NCBI GenBank assembly: GCA_910579305.1
Contig: CAJTTA010000022.1
Coordinates: 1 to 33,361 of the forward strand
Reading direction: 5' to 3'
DNA from: an uncultured Muribaculaceae bacterium
GTDB taxonomy: Bacteria > Bacteroidota > Bacteroidia > Bacteroidales > Muribaculaceae
Length of the DNA stretch: 33,361 nucleotides
Shown here: piece by piece, positions 8,474-17,371 of the stretch
Numbering within the stretch: the first letter of the stretch is position 1
Layout of the letters: each line of letters starts with the position of its first letter
Position numbers and translations under genes: made by a program
The notes under the pieces: model-generated
What the model was told of the DNA's origin: nothing
Database searches by the model: none
Seen by the model: the letters and a program-made list of their open reading frames with translations, nothing else

Positions 8474-10726
8474 ATGAAAATTCGTTTATTGAGGTCTGCA
8501 TTAGCCTCTACTGTGGTCTTGACCGCGATCTCTTCCGCTAATGCGTTTACCCCGGTGTCTCCCGGAAATTTACAAGCCGTGACAGAGGCCGGTATTGTAA
8601 ATCTGTCATGGGAGTGGGGGAATGCCAAATCTCTTTCTCTTCATGGCTTTGAAGATGACACGTTTCCCCCTGCAGGATGGCAAGTGAGAAACACATTTAA
8701 ATTTGGCGACTCCGGCAACTGGATGCACTATACGCAATCTCCTGATGAGGCAGTGTCTGTAGTGCATGGAGGTAATAAATCAGTCTTAGTGATGATAGCG
8801 CAAGATGGAGACTATGCTGATCCTGCTACATTTCATCAGGATGAATGGCTGATAGTGCAGCCGGATGAGGGATCAGTATATATGGACTTCTGGTATTACA
8901 TTTATCCGGAACTCCTTGAGGTGGGAGCGTATCCCGATTTCCCGGATCATTATTATGTGCATATCAGTCGCGATGGAGGCCAGACATGGCATGAGTTGTG
9001 GGATGCTCGATGGGACATGGGTGAAGAAGATGCGGTGCAGCAGGCATCCCTTTTTCTTGGTGAGCCGGCGGACTCCAATACCTTGGTAGCATTCAATGCT
9101 GTCAGCGGAGAAGAAGATAGTCTTTATTTTCTCTGGAGTGTGGATGATGTTGAATTCAGTTCCTCAGATGGTGAGCCTCTCTCAGAAATGAAAATTCAGC
9201 ACATGATTCCTGGGGAAAAGCCGAATATTCCTGAAGGTATCACTCGTTATCGTAAATTTGAAAGCAAGGCATCGGGTGTAGCCCAGAGAGCCCCTTCAAA
9301 CGAATGGCTGAATAATGGCAACATCACTTATCGTGTCTACTCTGACGGTAAGATCGTAGGAGACTATCTGAAACGGCGCACTTTTACAGATTTTACTGAC
9401 AAAGAGCCTGGAGAGCACAATTATTCAGTTCTCGCCTGGTGTGAGGCAACGGATGAGGAATTTGATGCTGCGGATGCTAATGTGGAAATAGAGGAAGTTG
9501 GAACAAATCCGGCACGAAACCTTAAGACTACTGTTACAAAAGATGATACTAATGGTAAATATACAGTAGAGGTAACGTGGGAAGCGCCCGAAGGAGATAG
9601 AAAGCCATCTTCCTATAATGTATACTTTAATGGTAAGTCAATAGGCATGATAGATGACTCGGCCGGAGCTTTGCATGCCGGCCAGACAGGTCTCTACAAG
9701 GGCATATATTATATAAGTATCGAAGCAGTATACGTTTATCCAAATGGCGTTTCTCCCTTGGCAGAAGCGACAGCCATTGCCGGAACTGTACCTACTGTAG
9801 AGGGAATCACCATAACAAGACAAGGCGAAGATCGAATCCTGGCATGGCGAAAACCGTCGGCTACCGATCTTGAGGTTTCACACTATCTGGTATTCAGAGG
9901 AGATACCCCTCTTGATCAGCATAACACGACTTGCACTTTCACTGACAGTGATAATGTGAGGGGAAAGTCCATATATAGCGTTCATGTTGTGTATTCTGAT
10001 GGTACAATATCTTTGCCCGCTGAAATTATATCTGAGAATGAGGAGGCCCCTATAGCCGAATTGCCATTAAAAGAGCATTTTGACAATGGGCATCTTCCTG
10101 AGCATTGGACTTCAGAGCTCGTTGACCCAAATGATCGCATCAAAGATATGTATTCATGGAGGTTCGATAATTGGTTCGAAACCGAATTTCCTGACGCTGA
10201 ATACCTGAATGGCAACTATGCCTCATCTAATGGTATTGCAGCTGGGATGAATAAACTTGAGAATTATCTTATCACACCACAGGTATATTTCAATGGTGAC
10301 AACCCGGGAATAAAATTCACAAAGATTTTCAGCGATGACAAGCCGGGGCCTTGGGGTGCTGCAAAGCTTCTCTTTCAGGTTACTACCGACGGTGGAGAGA
10401 CATGGAATGATATTGCCGATCTGGCAGCAGAACCGAATGGGGAATGTGCATATGTACTCCCGGAACTCAATGGCAAGACAGCACAATTCCGTTGGGGATT
10501 CTTAGGTCGAAGTTCCGGTATTGCCGCAGTAGATGATGTAGAGATTTCCAATAATATGACCATAAGTGTTGAAGATATTTCAATTTCTGAATCTGATGTT
10601 GTAGACGTATTTATTACCAGTGGTGTATTGGTAAGACAAGGTTTATCTCGTAGCGAATTGCCAAATCTACCTCAAGGCATATATATACTGAGGTGCAAAG
10701 ATAAGGCAGAAAAATTCATCCGTTAA
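8474..10726 (+). CDS. Secreted multidomain protein with two cleaved-adhesin (choice-of-anchor J) domains and FN3-like domains
   Basis: I start it at 8474 (MKIRLLRSAL, 750 residues) because a signal peptide begins there (ending SSANA at 24) and because the promoter at 8399-8429 lies downstream of the frame's first ATG (8357). A first choice-of-anchor-J/cleaved-adhesin-like domain at ~55-245 shows FEDDTFPPAGW, YYVHISRDGGQTWHELWD and WSVDDVEF. Fibronectin-III-like segments fill ~345-530. A second anchor-J domain at ~535-705 shows LKEHFDNGHLPEHW, LLFQVTTDGGETW and AAVDDVEI. The C-terminal ~40 residues end LPQGIYILRCKDKAEKFIR, like a type IX secretion sorting tail. Such domains occur in surface adhesins and secreted proteases of Bacteroidetes; no catalytic domain is visible here. 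Confidence 0.88.
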   Translation: MKIRLLRSALASTVVLTAISSANAFTPVSPGNLQAVTEAGIVNLSWEWGNAKSLSLHGFEDDTFPPAGWQVRNTFKFGDSGNWMHYTQSPDEAVSVVHGGNKSVLVMIAQDGDYADPATFHQDEWLIVQPDEGSVYMDFWYYIYPELLEVGAYPDFPDHYYVHISRDGGQTWHELWDARWDMGEEDAVQQASLFLGEPADSNTLVAFNAVSGEEDSLYFLWSVDDVEFSSSDGEPLSEMKIQHMIPGEKPNIPEGITRYRKFESKASGVAQRAPSNEWLNNGNITYRVYSDGKIVGDYLKRRTFTDFTDKEPGEHNYSVLAWCEATDEEFDAADANVEIEEVGTNPARNLKTTVTKDDTNGKYTVEVTWEAPEGDRKPSSYNVYFNGKSIGMIDDSAGALHAGQTGLYKGIYYISIEAVYVYPNGVSPLAEATAIAGTVPTVEGITITRQGEDRILAWRKPSATDLEVSHYLVFRGDTPLDQHNTTCTFTDSDNVRGKSIYSVHVVYSDGTISLPAEIISENEEAPIAELPLKEHFDNGHLPEHWTSELVDPNDRIKDMYSWRFDNWFETEFPDAEYLNGNYASSNGIAAGMNKLENYLITPQVYFNGDNPGIKFTKIFSDDKPGPWGAAKLLFQVTTDGGETWNDIADLAAEPNGECAYVLPELNGKTAQFRWGFLGRSSGIAAVDDVEISNNMTISVEDISISESDVVDVFITSGVLVRQGLSRSELPNLPQGIYILRCKDKAEKFIR

Positions 10727-10755
10727 GTTTTCATTCCCCCAAAGAAATATTAATG

Positions 10756-10825
10756 GCGTCTAAGATTAAACTGCACTCTAAAAGCTGTGTGTCAGGCTTT
10801 TAGAGTGCAGTTTAATCTTAGACGC
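10756..10825. terminator. perfect 30-bp inverted repeat, probable bidirectional terminator
   Basis: Arms 10756-10785 and 10796-10825 are exact reverse complements over 30 bp around a 10-nt spacer (TGTGTGTCAG). It begins 29 nt after the stop of the + strand gene and lies 5 nt beyond the stop of the - strand murB fusion, so it would form the 3' end of both transcripts. There is no long T-run on either side. Confidence 0.75.
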
Positions 10826-10830
10826 TTCGC

Positions 10831-12624
10831 TTAATCTATAGTAAGCCTAAGCCCATCATATGCAAGATGTATTCCTTGCGGAAGATGCTTTTCCACCTCC
10901 GCATGCCTGCCCATATCATGGCATATATGAGTAAGATAAGCCTGTTCTGGCTTAATCTGCTGAATTAATGCAATAGCCTCATCCAGTGTGAGATGGCTGA
11001 AGTGAGGAGTAGGGCGTAACGCATTAATGATCAGAAGCTTCAATCCTGTCAATTTCGACATCTCTTCTTCTGGAATAGTCTTGGCATCAGTTATATATGC
11101 AAAATCTCCTATACGGTAGCCCACTATCGGCAAACTGGCATGCATCACTTTGATAGGAATTACCTTTAATCCCCGGATATAGAAAGGATTATCATCCACC
11201 TCATGCATGTCAAACCCAGGCACTCCCGGATAATGCTCCTTTCGAAAACAATAGTCGAGTCTTCTCCGCAAATCATCTGCTACAAGAGATGTACAAAACA
11301 AAGGCATATGCGAATTAGTGCAGTAAGGACGCAGATCATCAATGCCACCTACATGATCATAATGTTGATGTGTGATCAAAGTAGCATCAATATTATATAT
11401 TCCTGATCGGATAGCCTGATAACGAAAATCAGGTGATGCATCTATAAGGAGTGACAGTCCGTGAGTCTTGATTAACACAGATGCTCTTAGGCGCTTGTCA
11501 TACGGATCTGTGCTTGTGCACACGTTGCATTGACATGCCGGTTCCGGCACACCTTTGCTCGTGCCGCTGCCCAATACTTCTACATGTACGGATGTATCTA
11601 TAAAGTTAACTTCAGGAGTCAACCATAATCCGAATTTCTTATGCACTTCCAGCTGGATATGCCGGGAAAGAGCTTCAACCGAAACTCCGGTCGCCCCTCC
11701 CTTATTAGTTATTACAAGGCATTGTTTCTTATAGACTTGCGCCCCTCCTATAGAGGCACCTTTAAGTCCGGCATGTTCGATCAGCCAACCGGCCGGAATC
11801 TTGACCAATTCATCAGGCAGATCATAACATGGCACATTGGGACAATGCTTTAATACTTCGGCTTCGTAATATTTACGTCTGACCACCGGGTTCTTAAAAA
11901 AGCTTCCGGCACTTCCAAGCTCGGCGGGATCAGGCAGTTTTGACCGGCGTATCAATGTTATCTCATCACTTACCTCTTGGGTGGTAGGCTCATGTCCTAG
12001 TCGCTCAGCCAATGTTTTAAGCGGGCCATAATCCAAGTGTCGAGCCAATCTGCCCGGGGTGAGTCTGAAACATACCCGCAATATGAAATATCTGCCACGT
12101 CCTTCATGCTTAAACATACTGTCACGGTAGCCAAAGCGACATTCCTCTCTACTGAAATTCACTATCTTATGAGAGAGACGATCATAGCACTCTACTTTGA
12201 AAATAAAGTCTCCGGCTTCTACTCCGTAAGCACCTACATTCTGAATAGGCGACGCTCCGACTTCTCCTGGAATGTAGGCAAGATTTTCAAGTCCACATAA
12301 CCCTTCATCGATACTGAATTGAACTACATCTACCCACTTCTCGCCCGCACCGGCAATTAGATATACAGTCTCATCATTCTTTCGATAAGCTGTAAGTCCC
12401 TTGATGGCTGAATGAAGCACCAATCCATTGAAATCATTTACAAACAATAGATTAGAGCCACCACCAATATGCAAAGTCTCATTCTGCTGATATTCCGGAG
12501 TCTTCAAAATTGACTCCAACTCCTTCACCGATGAATATTCGGCAAAATATTTGGCTTTTACCTCAATGCCAAATGTTGTGAGATGAGTTATATCAATATT
12601 TTCAGTAATCATAGATGTTGTCAT
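10831..12624 (-). CDS. murB: MurB (UDP-N-acetylenolpyruvoylglucosamine reductase) fused to a PhnP-like MBL-fold hydrolase
   Basis: The 597-residue protein is two enzymes in one frame. Residues ~1-342 are MurB, the FAD enzyme that reduces UDP-GlcNAc-enolpyruvate to UDP-MurNAc in the cytoplasm. It shows the FAD motifs GGGSNLL (54-60) and IPGEVGASPIQNVGAYG (118-134), the YRDS motif (166-169, Arg167), GSAGSFFKNP with the proton-donor Ser241, and the C-terminal PEVNF Glu338. Residues ~344-597 are a metallo-beta-lactamase-fold domain with the PhnP-type CxCxxC cluster (Cys364, 366, 369), the metal motif HQHYDH (419-424), His495, Asp513 and LTHICHD (His566, His569). All residues expected for activity in both halves appear intact. 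The start at 12624 overlaps the upstream lipoprotein stop as ATGA, so translation is probably coupled. Confidence 0.93.
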   Translation of the reverse strand: MTTSMITENIDITHLTTFGIEVKAKYFAEYSSVKELESILKTPEYQQNETLHIGGGSNLLFVNDFNGLVLHSAIKGLTAYRKNDETVYLIAGAGEKWVDVVQFSIDEGLCGLENLAYIPGEVGASPIQNVGAYGVEAGDFIFKVECYDRLSHKIVNFSREECRFGYRDSMFKHEGRGRYFILRVCFRLTPGRLARHLDYGPLKTLAERLGHEPTTQEVSDEITLIRRSKLPDPAELGSAGSFFKNPVVRRKYYEAEVLKHCPNVPCYDLPDELVKIPAGWLIEHAGLKGASIGGAQVYKKQCLVITNKGGATGVSVEALSRHIQLEVHKKFGLWLTPEVNFIDTSVHVEVLGSGTSKGVPEPACQCNVCTSTDPYDKRLRASVLIKTHGLSLLIDASPDFRYQAIRSGIYNIDATLITHQHYDHVGGIDDLRPYCTNSHMPLFCTSLVADDLRRRLDYCFRKEHYPGVPGFDMHEVDDNPFYIRGLKVIPIKVMHASLPIVGYRIGDFAYITDAKTIPEEEMSKLTGLKLLIINALRPTPHFSHLTLDEAIALIQQIKPEQAYLTHICHDMGRHAEVEKHLPQGIHLAYDGLRLTID

Positions 12625-13553
12625 TTGCGAAAATATACAAGTACTCCGTCTTCAAATCTTAAGAAAATGCCATTGGCATAAGTCCATGTTTCAATCAATC
12701 GGGAATAATCCCTGTCGGTATCGACATTATCAGGATTTCCAAGAGCGAGACGGCACTCCTGTTTATTCATGCCTTCCGCTACCTGACCGCGCTTAATCTT
12801 ATCCCAGATTTCATCACTTACAGATGGATAGGAGAGACGTGGGTTCTCCAAAGAGAATAGTGTGTGAAACGGACGCGAAGCCAATGCTCCTTCCGATTGA
12901 CTCATGCGTATGCAGGATTGCCGTCCGGAAGAATCAGTAAAGTAGATAAGAAATGGAAGATTCTCACTTCCTCCACATACGTCAGTTATTGTAACAGCAT
13001 CATATTTACTCCCGGCATAGATTCCCCCATTGGCATCAAGCCATTTGTCCGTTTTTATCCATAGACGCTTACCTGCAAGTTTATCTCGAAGCCGGTTCAC
13101 TTGAACCAGATCTATAAGCATCGGTAACTCCGAACTGATTACGCTTTGCAATTGCTCCTTATTTGTTGTGTAGCGATAAGTGATTCCTGCTGAATCTACA
13201 AAATGCAGAATTATTCGAGAGGAACCCGCAGGAGTGATCCTGTCAGAATATCCGCTATACAGAAGTATCTTACCTGCCGGATTATCAAGCGGAGACTCAA
13301 ATACCAATGCTGACCGATCACCTACAACAAGGAATTCACGTCCGGGATTCCAGTGCGTGGCGTCTTCTCCCGTTATATCAAGCATAAACGCCTCTTCATT
13401 TGAAATTTTATGCGATATTTCCTTGTCCCTTTTACTTAGCGTAATATGTCCGGTATGTTCTATTCCTGTAAAACAGCTTTGTAATACCAAACTTGTGAGC
13501 GCCACTAATACTATGGCGCTCACAAGTTTTAGATATCGAGGTGTAATTACCAC
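12621..13553 (-). CDS. Lipoprotein with BamE/SmpA-like C-terminal segment
   Basis: The 310-residue protein has a lipoprotein signal with lipobox LQSC (Cys27). The only start codon between the purL stop and the signal peptide is GTG at 13553, so a GTG start is inferred. The central part is not recognised. The last ~55 residues (AEGMNKQECRLALGNPDNV ... ETWTYANGIFLRFEDGVLVYF) match the pattern of the SmpA/OmlA/BamE fold: G-M-x-K-x-E-x-R-x-x-L-G-x-P, then a W-x-Y strand and F-x-x-G-x-L. That fold occurs in envelope lipoproteins, including a BAM-complex subunit, but the rest of the protein is unlike BamE, so no function is assigned. It lies 15 nt downstream of purL and overlaps murB by 4 nt. Confidence 0.8.
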   Translation of the reverse strand: MVITPRYLKLVSAIVLVALTSLVLQSCFTGIEHTGHITLSKRDKEISHKISNEEAFMLDITGEDATHWNPGREFLVVGDRSALVFESPLDNPAGKILLYSGYSDRITPAGSSRIILHFVDSAGITYRYTTNKEQLQSVISSELPMLIDLVQVNRLRDKLAGKRLWIKTDKWLDANGGIYAGSKYDAVTITDVCGGSENLPFLIYFTDSSGRQSCIRMSQSEGALASRPFHTLFSLENPRLSYPSVSDEIWDKIKRGQVAEGMNKQECRLALGNPDNVDTDRDYSRLIETWTYANGIFLRFEDGVLVYFRK

Positions 13554-13568
13554 TTGTTTATCAAAGTG

Positions 13569-16500
13569 TTATTTGCGGTTTTTCTCTATCCAGCGGCGAG
13601 CATTAACAAATGCTGCCATCCACGGCGTGACTTCATCATTAACATGAGTCGCCGGATATACACCGCATTGCCACGGGAATATAGCGCGTTCCAAATGCGG
13701 CATCATTGCCAGGTGTCTGCCATCGGCACTTGCTATGCCGGCTACTGACGCATAGGAACCATTAGGATTACCAGGATATGTCTTATACGCATACTTTGCG
13801 ATCACATTATACGAAGACAACTTTTCCGGGAATTGGAACTTTCCTTCTCCATGAGCTACCCATATACCAAGTTTGCTACCGGAAAGGTTACCAAACATCA
13901 CACTATCGTTTTCAGGTATCTCAATTGAGAGGAATGCTGACTCAAACTTATGGGAATCGTTATGCAGCAATTTGTGATGCTGATCATGTTCTGGATACAA
14001 CAGCCCAAGCTCTGCCATAAGCTGACATCCATTGCATATGCCTAGAGATAGAGTGTCTTCTCGCGCGTAGAAGTTATCGAGTGCACGCTTGGCATTATCA
14101 TTAAAGAGGAAACCGCCGGCCCATCCCTTGGCAGAACCCAATACATCACTATTGGAGAAACCACCACAGAATACTATCATATTGACATCTTCCAGCGTTT
14201 CGCGTCCTGATGTGAGATCCGTCATATGGACATCCTTCACATCAAAACCGGCAAGATACAGACTATAGGCCATCTCCCTATCACCATTGACACCCTTTTC
14301 TCTGATGATTGCAGCCTTGATTCCCGAACGTCCCTGTCGGTCGGCAGAGATGCCGAGATCAGACATACGTCCAGTCCAGTTCTTAGGAAGAGTGTAGCGC
14401 ACCGGTTGTTTCCTATAATTCTTGAAGCGCGCGTCTGCACAGTTCTTACCACTCTGGTCTACATCCAGCATCCAGGAAGACCGATACCAGGTATCTCGTA
14501 AGGCATCGATATCAAGCACCTTTTGACCAAAGCCCTCCTTATAAACCGTAATAGTCCGCTCCATAGCAGGACGTCCGATTACTTTATACTCTACAAGCGC
14601 ATTGTTAAGCACATCTTCTACTAAAGACATCTTGGCATCCGATACCTGCAAGATTACAGCCGGATTTTCGGCAAACATTGCATGCACCGTATCCGCATCA
14701 GAGAAACAAGAAAGATCTATCTCAAGACCACCCTTGATATTGGCAAAACACATCTCAAGCAACGCCGTGATAAGTCCTCCTGCGCTCACATCGTGCTGCG
14801 CAAGGATGAGATTGCGCTCCAATAATTTCTGCACGGCATTGAACGCCTTTGCAAAATATGCGGCATCTGTGACTGTTGGAGCGTCATGGCCTATCCTGTT
14901 CAATGCCTGTGCGAAAGCCGATCCACCGAGCTTAAGGGCATCCTTGCTGAAATTAATATATATCAGCTTGGATGACTTATGCTTAAGCACCGGCGATGAC
15001 ACACGGCGTATATTCCGCACCTCTCCCGCAGCCGAGATAATGACTGTACCTGGCGCATACACCTTATTCTCTCCATACTTTTGTGTCATGGAGAGTGAAT
15101 CCTTGCCCGTTGGAATGTTAATGCCTAATTCACACGCGAAGTCAGAGCATGCCTGCACTGCATCATATAGGCGGGCATCCTCGCCGGAATTCTTACAAGG
15201 CCACATCCAATTGGCAGAGAGAGACACAGATTTGATACCCTCTTTAAGCAACGCTCCTGAGATATTTGTCAGCGCCTCTGCTATTGCGAGAACCGATCCT
15301 TTGGCTGGATCAATCAGGGCGGCTTGCGGAGCATGACCTATTGATGTCGCAATACCATGTTTGCCTCTATAATCAAGTGCCACTACGCCACAGTCTGACA
15401 GGGGCAGCTGGAGCTCTCCCTGACACTGCTGACGTGCTATCTTGCCGGTAACGGAGCGGTCAACTTTATTTGTCAACCAGTCTTTACAGGCTACTGCTTC
15501 AAGTTGCAATACCTGCTCAAGATAATTATCGATATTGGCCTCGTCATAAGATACTTTTTCATAATCCGCAGCTACGTGCTCATCTCGCATCACAGTCTTC
15601 GGCGAGTTGCCAAACATATCGGACATGGCAAGATCGATGGGGCGCTTGCCGTCTTTCTGCTCAAAGACAAAGCGTGCATCATCGGTAGTCTCTCCCACCA
15701 CATAAAACGGCGCTCTTTCTCTTTCTGCGATTTTACGTACTTTCTCGGTATGCTCAGGCCTCATTACAAGCCCCATGCGCTCCTGGCTCTCATTGCCTAT
15801 AATTTCCTTAGCCGAAAGAGTGGGATCTCCTACCGGAAGACTCGACATGTCAATCTTACCGCCTGTGGCTTCCACAAGCTCTGATAAGGCATTGAGATGA
15901 CCTCCGGCTCCATGGTCATGGATGCTGACACACGGATTCTCCTCCATTTCCGCAAGAGCCCTCACCACATTGCTTACACGCTTTTGCATCTCAGGGTTAG
16001 CGCGCTGCACAGCATTCAGCTCTATTGAGTTGTCATATTGACCTGTCTCGACTGAAGACACAGCTCCGCCGCCCATGCCTATGCGGTAATTGTCACCACC
16101 CATCACCACGACTTTCATTCCAGGTTCCGGAGTCCCTTTCACAGCATCCTTGAGTGTGCCGAAGCCAACACCACCAGCAAGCATGATAACCTTGTCATAG
16201 GCCAAATCTCGCCCATGCTCTGAATGTTCAAACGTGAGCAATGAGCCACATATCAACGGCTGTCCGAACTTATTTCCGAAATCACTGGCGCCATTAGAGG
16301 CTTTAATCAGAATTTCTTCAGGCGTCTGATATAGCCAAGGGCGGGGGAGAGGTGCACCTTGCTCCCAGTCACGCAGGTTCTCAGGACGCGGATATGAGGT
16401 CATATAAACTGCTGTGCCGGCGATCGGAAGAGATGCTTTGCCTCCTCCGAGGCGATCTCGTATTTCTCCTCCTGTGCCTGTAGCTGCTCCATTAAACGGC

Positions 16501-17267
16501 TCAACCGTCGTTGGGAAATTATGTGTCTCAGCCTTAAGTGAAATCACTGTCTTTATATCTCGCTCCTCAAAATAATCCGGTTGTTCCGGATTCACAGGTG
16601 CAAACTGCTTGACCTTAGGGCCCTTGACAAAAGCCACATTGTCCTTATAAGCAGAAACGAGAGCATTCGGATTGACCTGAGATGTCTTCTTTATCAACTT
16701 GAAGAGAGAAGACTCTCGTTCCTCTCCATCAATTATAAAAGTGCCATTGAATATCTTATGTCTGCAGTGCTCGGAATTAACCTGTGAGAAGCCAAACACT
16801 TCGCTATCAGTAAGCTGGCGCCCCAGATCCTTCTCAAGCTTTTTGAGATACGTAATCTCTTCTACAGACAAAGCAAGCCCTTCCGCTTCATTATAAGCTT
16901 CAAGATCGGATATATGCAGAATCTCATCCGGTTTTTTCGTGATGTTGAATATATTTCTGTCAAGGCCTTGATATAATCGTTGAAGCATGCGATCATACTT
17001 TGGTGCATCATTCTTGGTGCGGAAGTATTCTTCGATACGGGAAATACCCGGCACACCCATATTTTGGGTAATTTCCACAGCATTTGTGCTCCAAGGTGTG
17101 ATCATCTCCTTACGTGGGCCTACGAATGTGCCGGACACTCGCTGCGACTTCAGAGGGGTAGCTCCGTCAAAAAGCCATGAAAGACGGTCAAGAGATTCCG
17201 TAGAGAGCGAATCACTGCTTTCTACAGCGATTACTTGAGTTGTTCCTTTCTTGAAAAATGTTACCAT
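13569..17267 (-). CDS. purL: Phosphoribosylformylglycinamidine (FGAM) synthase, large single-chain PurL
   Basis: At 1232 residues this is the large PurL that fuses the synthetase and glutaminase parts. It converts FGAR, glutamine and ATP to FGAM in purine synthesis. The N-terminal linker domain carries FSQVNSEHCRHKIFNG. The catalytic core shows SLKAETHNFPTTVEPFNGAATGTGGEIRD and the Gly-rich GGDNYRIGMGGGAVSS. The C-terminal class I glutaminase domain starts near residue 960 (KAAIIREKGVNGDREMA); its triad is Cys1078 in LGICNGCQ with His1191 and Glu1193 in MPHLERA. It is the first gene of a three-gene unit with the lipoprotein and the MurB fusion. The leader is short (~30 nt from the likely promoter) and shows no purine riboswitch. 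Confidence 0.98.
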   Translation of the reverse strand: MVTFFKKGTTQVIAVESSDSLSTESLDRLSWLFDGATPLKSQRVSGTFVGPRKEMITPWSTNAVEITQNMGVPGISRIEEYFRTKNDAPKYDRMLQRLYQGLDRNIFNITKKPDEILHISDLEAYNEAEGLALSVEEITYLKKLEKDLGRQLTDSEVFGFSQVNSEHCRHKIFNGTFIIDGEERESSLFKLIKKTSQVNPNALVSAYKDNVAFVKGPKVKQFAPVNPEQPDYFEERDIKTVISLKAETHNFPTTVEPFNGAATGTGGEIRDRLGGGKASLPIAGTAVYMTSYPRPENLRDWEQGAPLPRPWLYQTPEEILIKASNGASDFGNKFGQPLICGSLLTFEHSEHGRDLAYDKVIMLAGGVGFGTLKDAVKGTPEPGMKVVVMGGDNYRIGMGGGAVSSVETGQYDNSIELNAVQRANPEMQKRVSNVVRALAEMEENPCVSIHDHGAGGHLNALSELVEATGGKIDMSSLPVGDPTLSAKEIIGNESQERMGLVMRPEHTEKVRKIAERERAPFYVVGETTDDARFVFEQKDGKRPIDLAMSDMFGNSPKTVMRDEHVAADYEKVSYDEANIDNYLEQVLQLEAVACKDWLTNKVDRSVTGKIARQQCQGELQLPLSDCGVVALDYRGKHGIATSIGHAPQAALIDPAKGSVLAIAEALTNISGALLKEGIKSVSLSANWMWPCKNSGEDARLYDAVQACSDFACELGINIPTGKDSLSMTQKYGENKVYAPGTVIISAAGEVRNIRRVSSPVLKHKSSKLIYINFSKDALKLGGSAFAQALNRIGHDAPTVTDAAYFAKAFNAVQKLLERNLILAQHDVSAGGLITALLEMCFANIKGGLEIDLSCFSDADTVHAMFAENPAVILQVSDAKMSLVEDVLNNALVEYKVIGRPAMERTITVYKEGFGQKVLDIDALRDTWYRSSWMLDVDQSGKNCADARFKNYRKQPVRYTLPKNWTGRMSDLGISADRQGRSGIKAAIIREKGVNGDREMAYSLYLAGFDVKDVHMTDLTSGRETLEDVNMIVFCGGFSNSDVLGSAKGWAGGFLFNDNAKRALDNFYAREDTLSLGICNGCQLMAELGLLYPEHDQHHKLLHNDSHKFESAFLSIEIPENDSVMFGNLSGSKLGIWVAHGEGKFQFPEKLSSYNVIAKYAYKTYPGNPNGSYASVAGIASADGRHLAMMPHLERAIFPWQCGVYPATHVNDEVTPWMAAFVNARRWIEKNRK

Positions 17268-17302
17268 GCTATTTTTTGATGGATGGTTTCGTTAATTTTC
17301 CG

Positions 17303-17310
17303 CAAAGGTA
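17303..17310 (-). promoter_or_regulatory. purL: probable -7 element of the purL operon promoter
   Basis: On the - strand this reads TACCTTTG, a full match to the Bacteroidetes -7 consensus, 36 bp before the purL ATG. No TTG stands at the -33 position. Confidence 0.5.
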
Positions 17311-17323
17311 CAAATTTTTTTAT

Positions 17324-17331
17324 TAACTTTG
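17324..17331 (+). promoter_or_regulatory. probable -7 element for the UlaG-like hydrolase gene
   Basis: TAACTTTG, 40 bp before the ATG at 17372. The -33 position (17301-17303) is poor. It lies only 13 bp from the opposing purL -7 element, so the two divergent promoters overlap. Confidence 0.4.
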
Positions 17332-17371
17332 AGCATTCATTTTACATTTTCATCTCAATAATATCCCAATT

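Noticed and set aside
14602..15336. 244-codon open frame on the + strand inside purL
   Set aside because: It is antisense to a conserved, intact PurL, has no recognised domain, and reads as a codon-bias shadow of the real gene.
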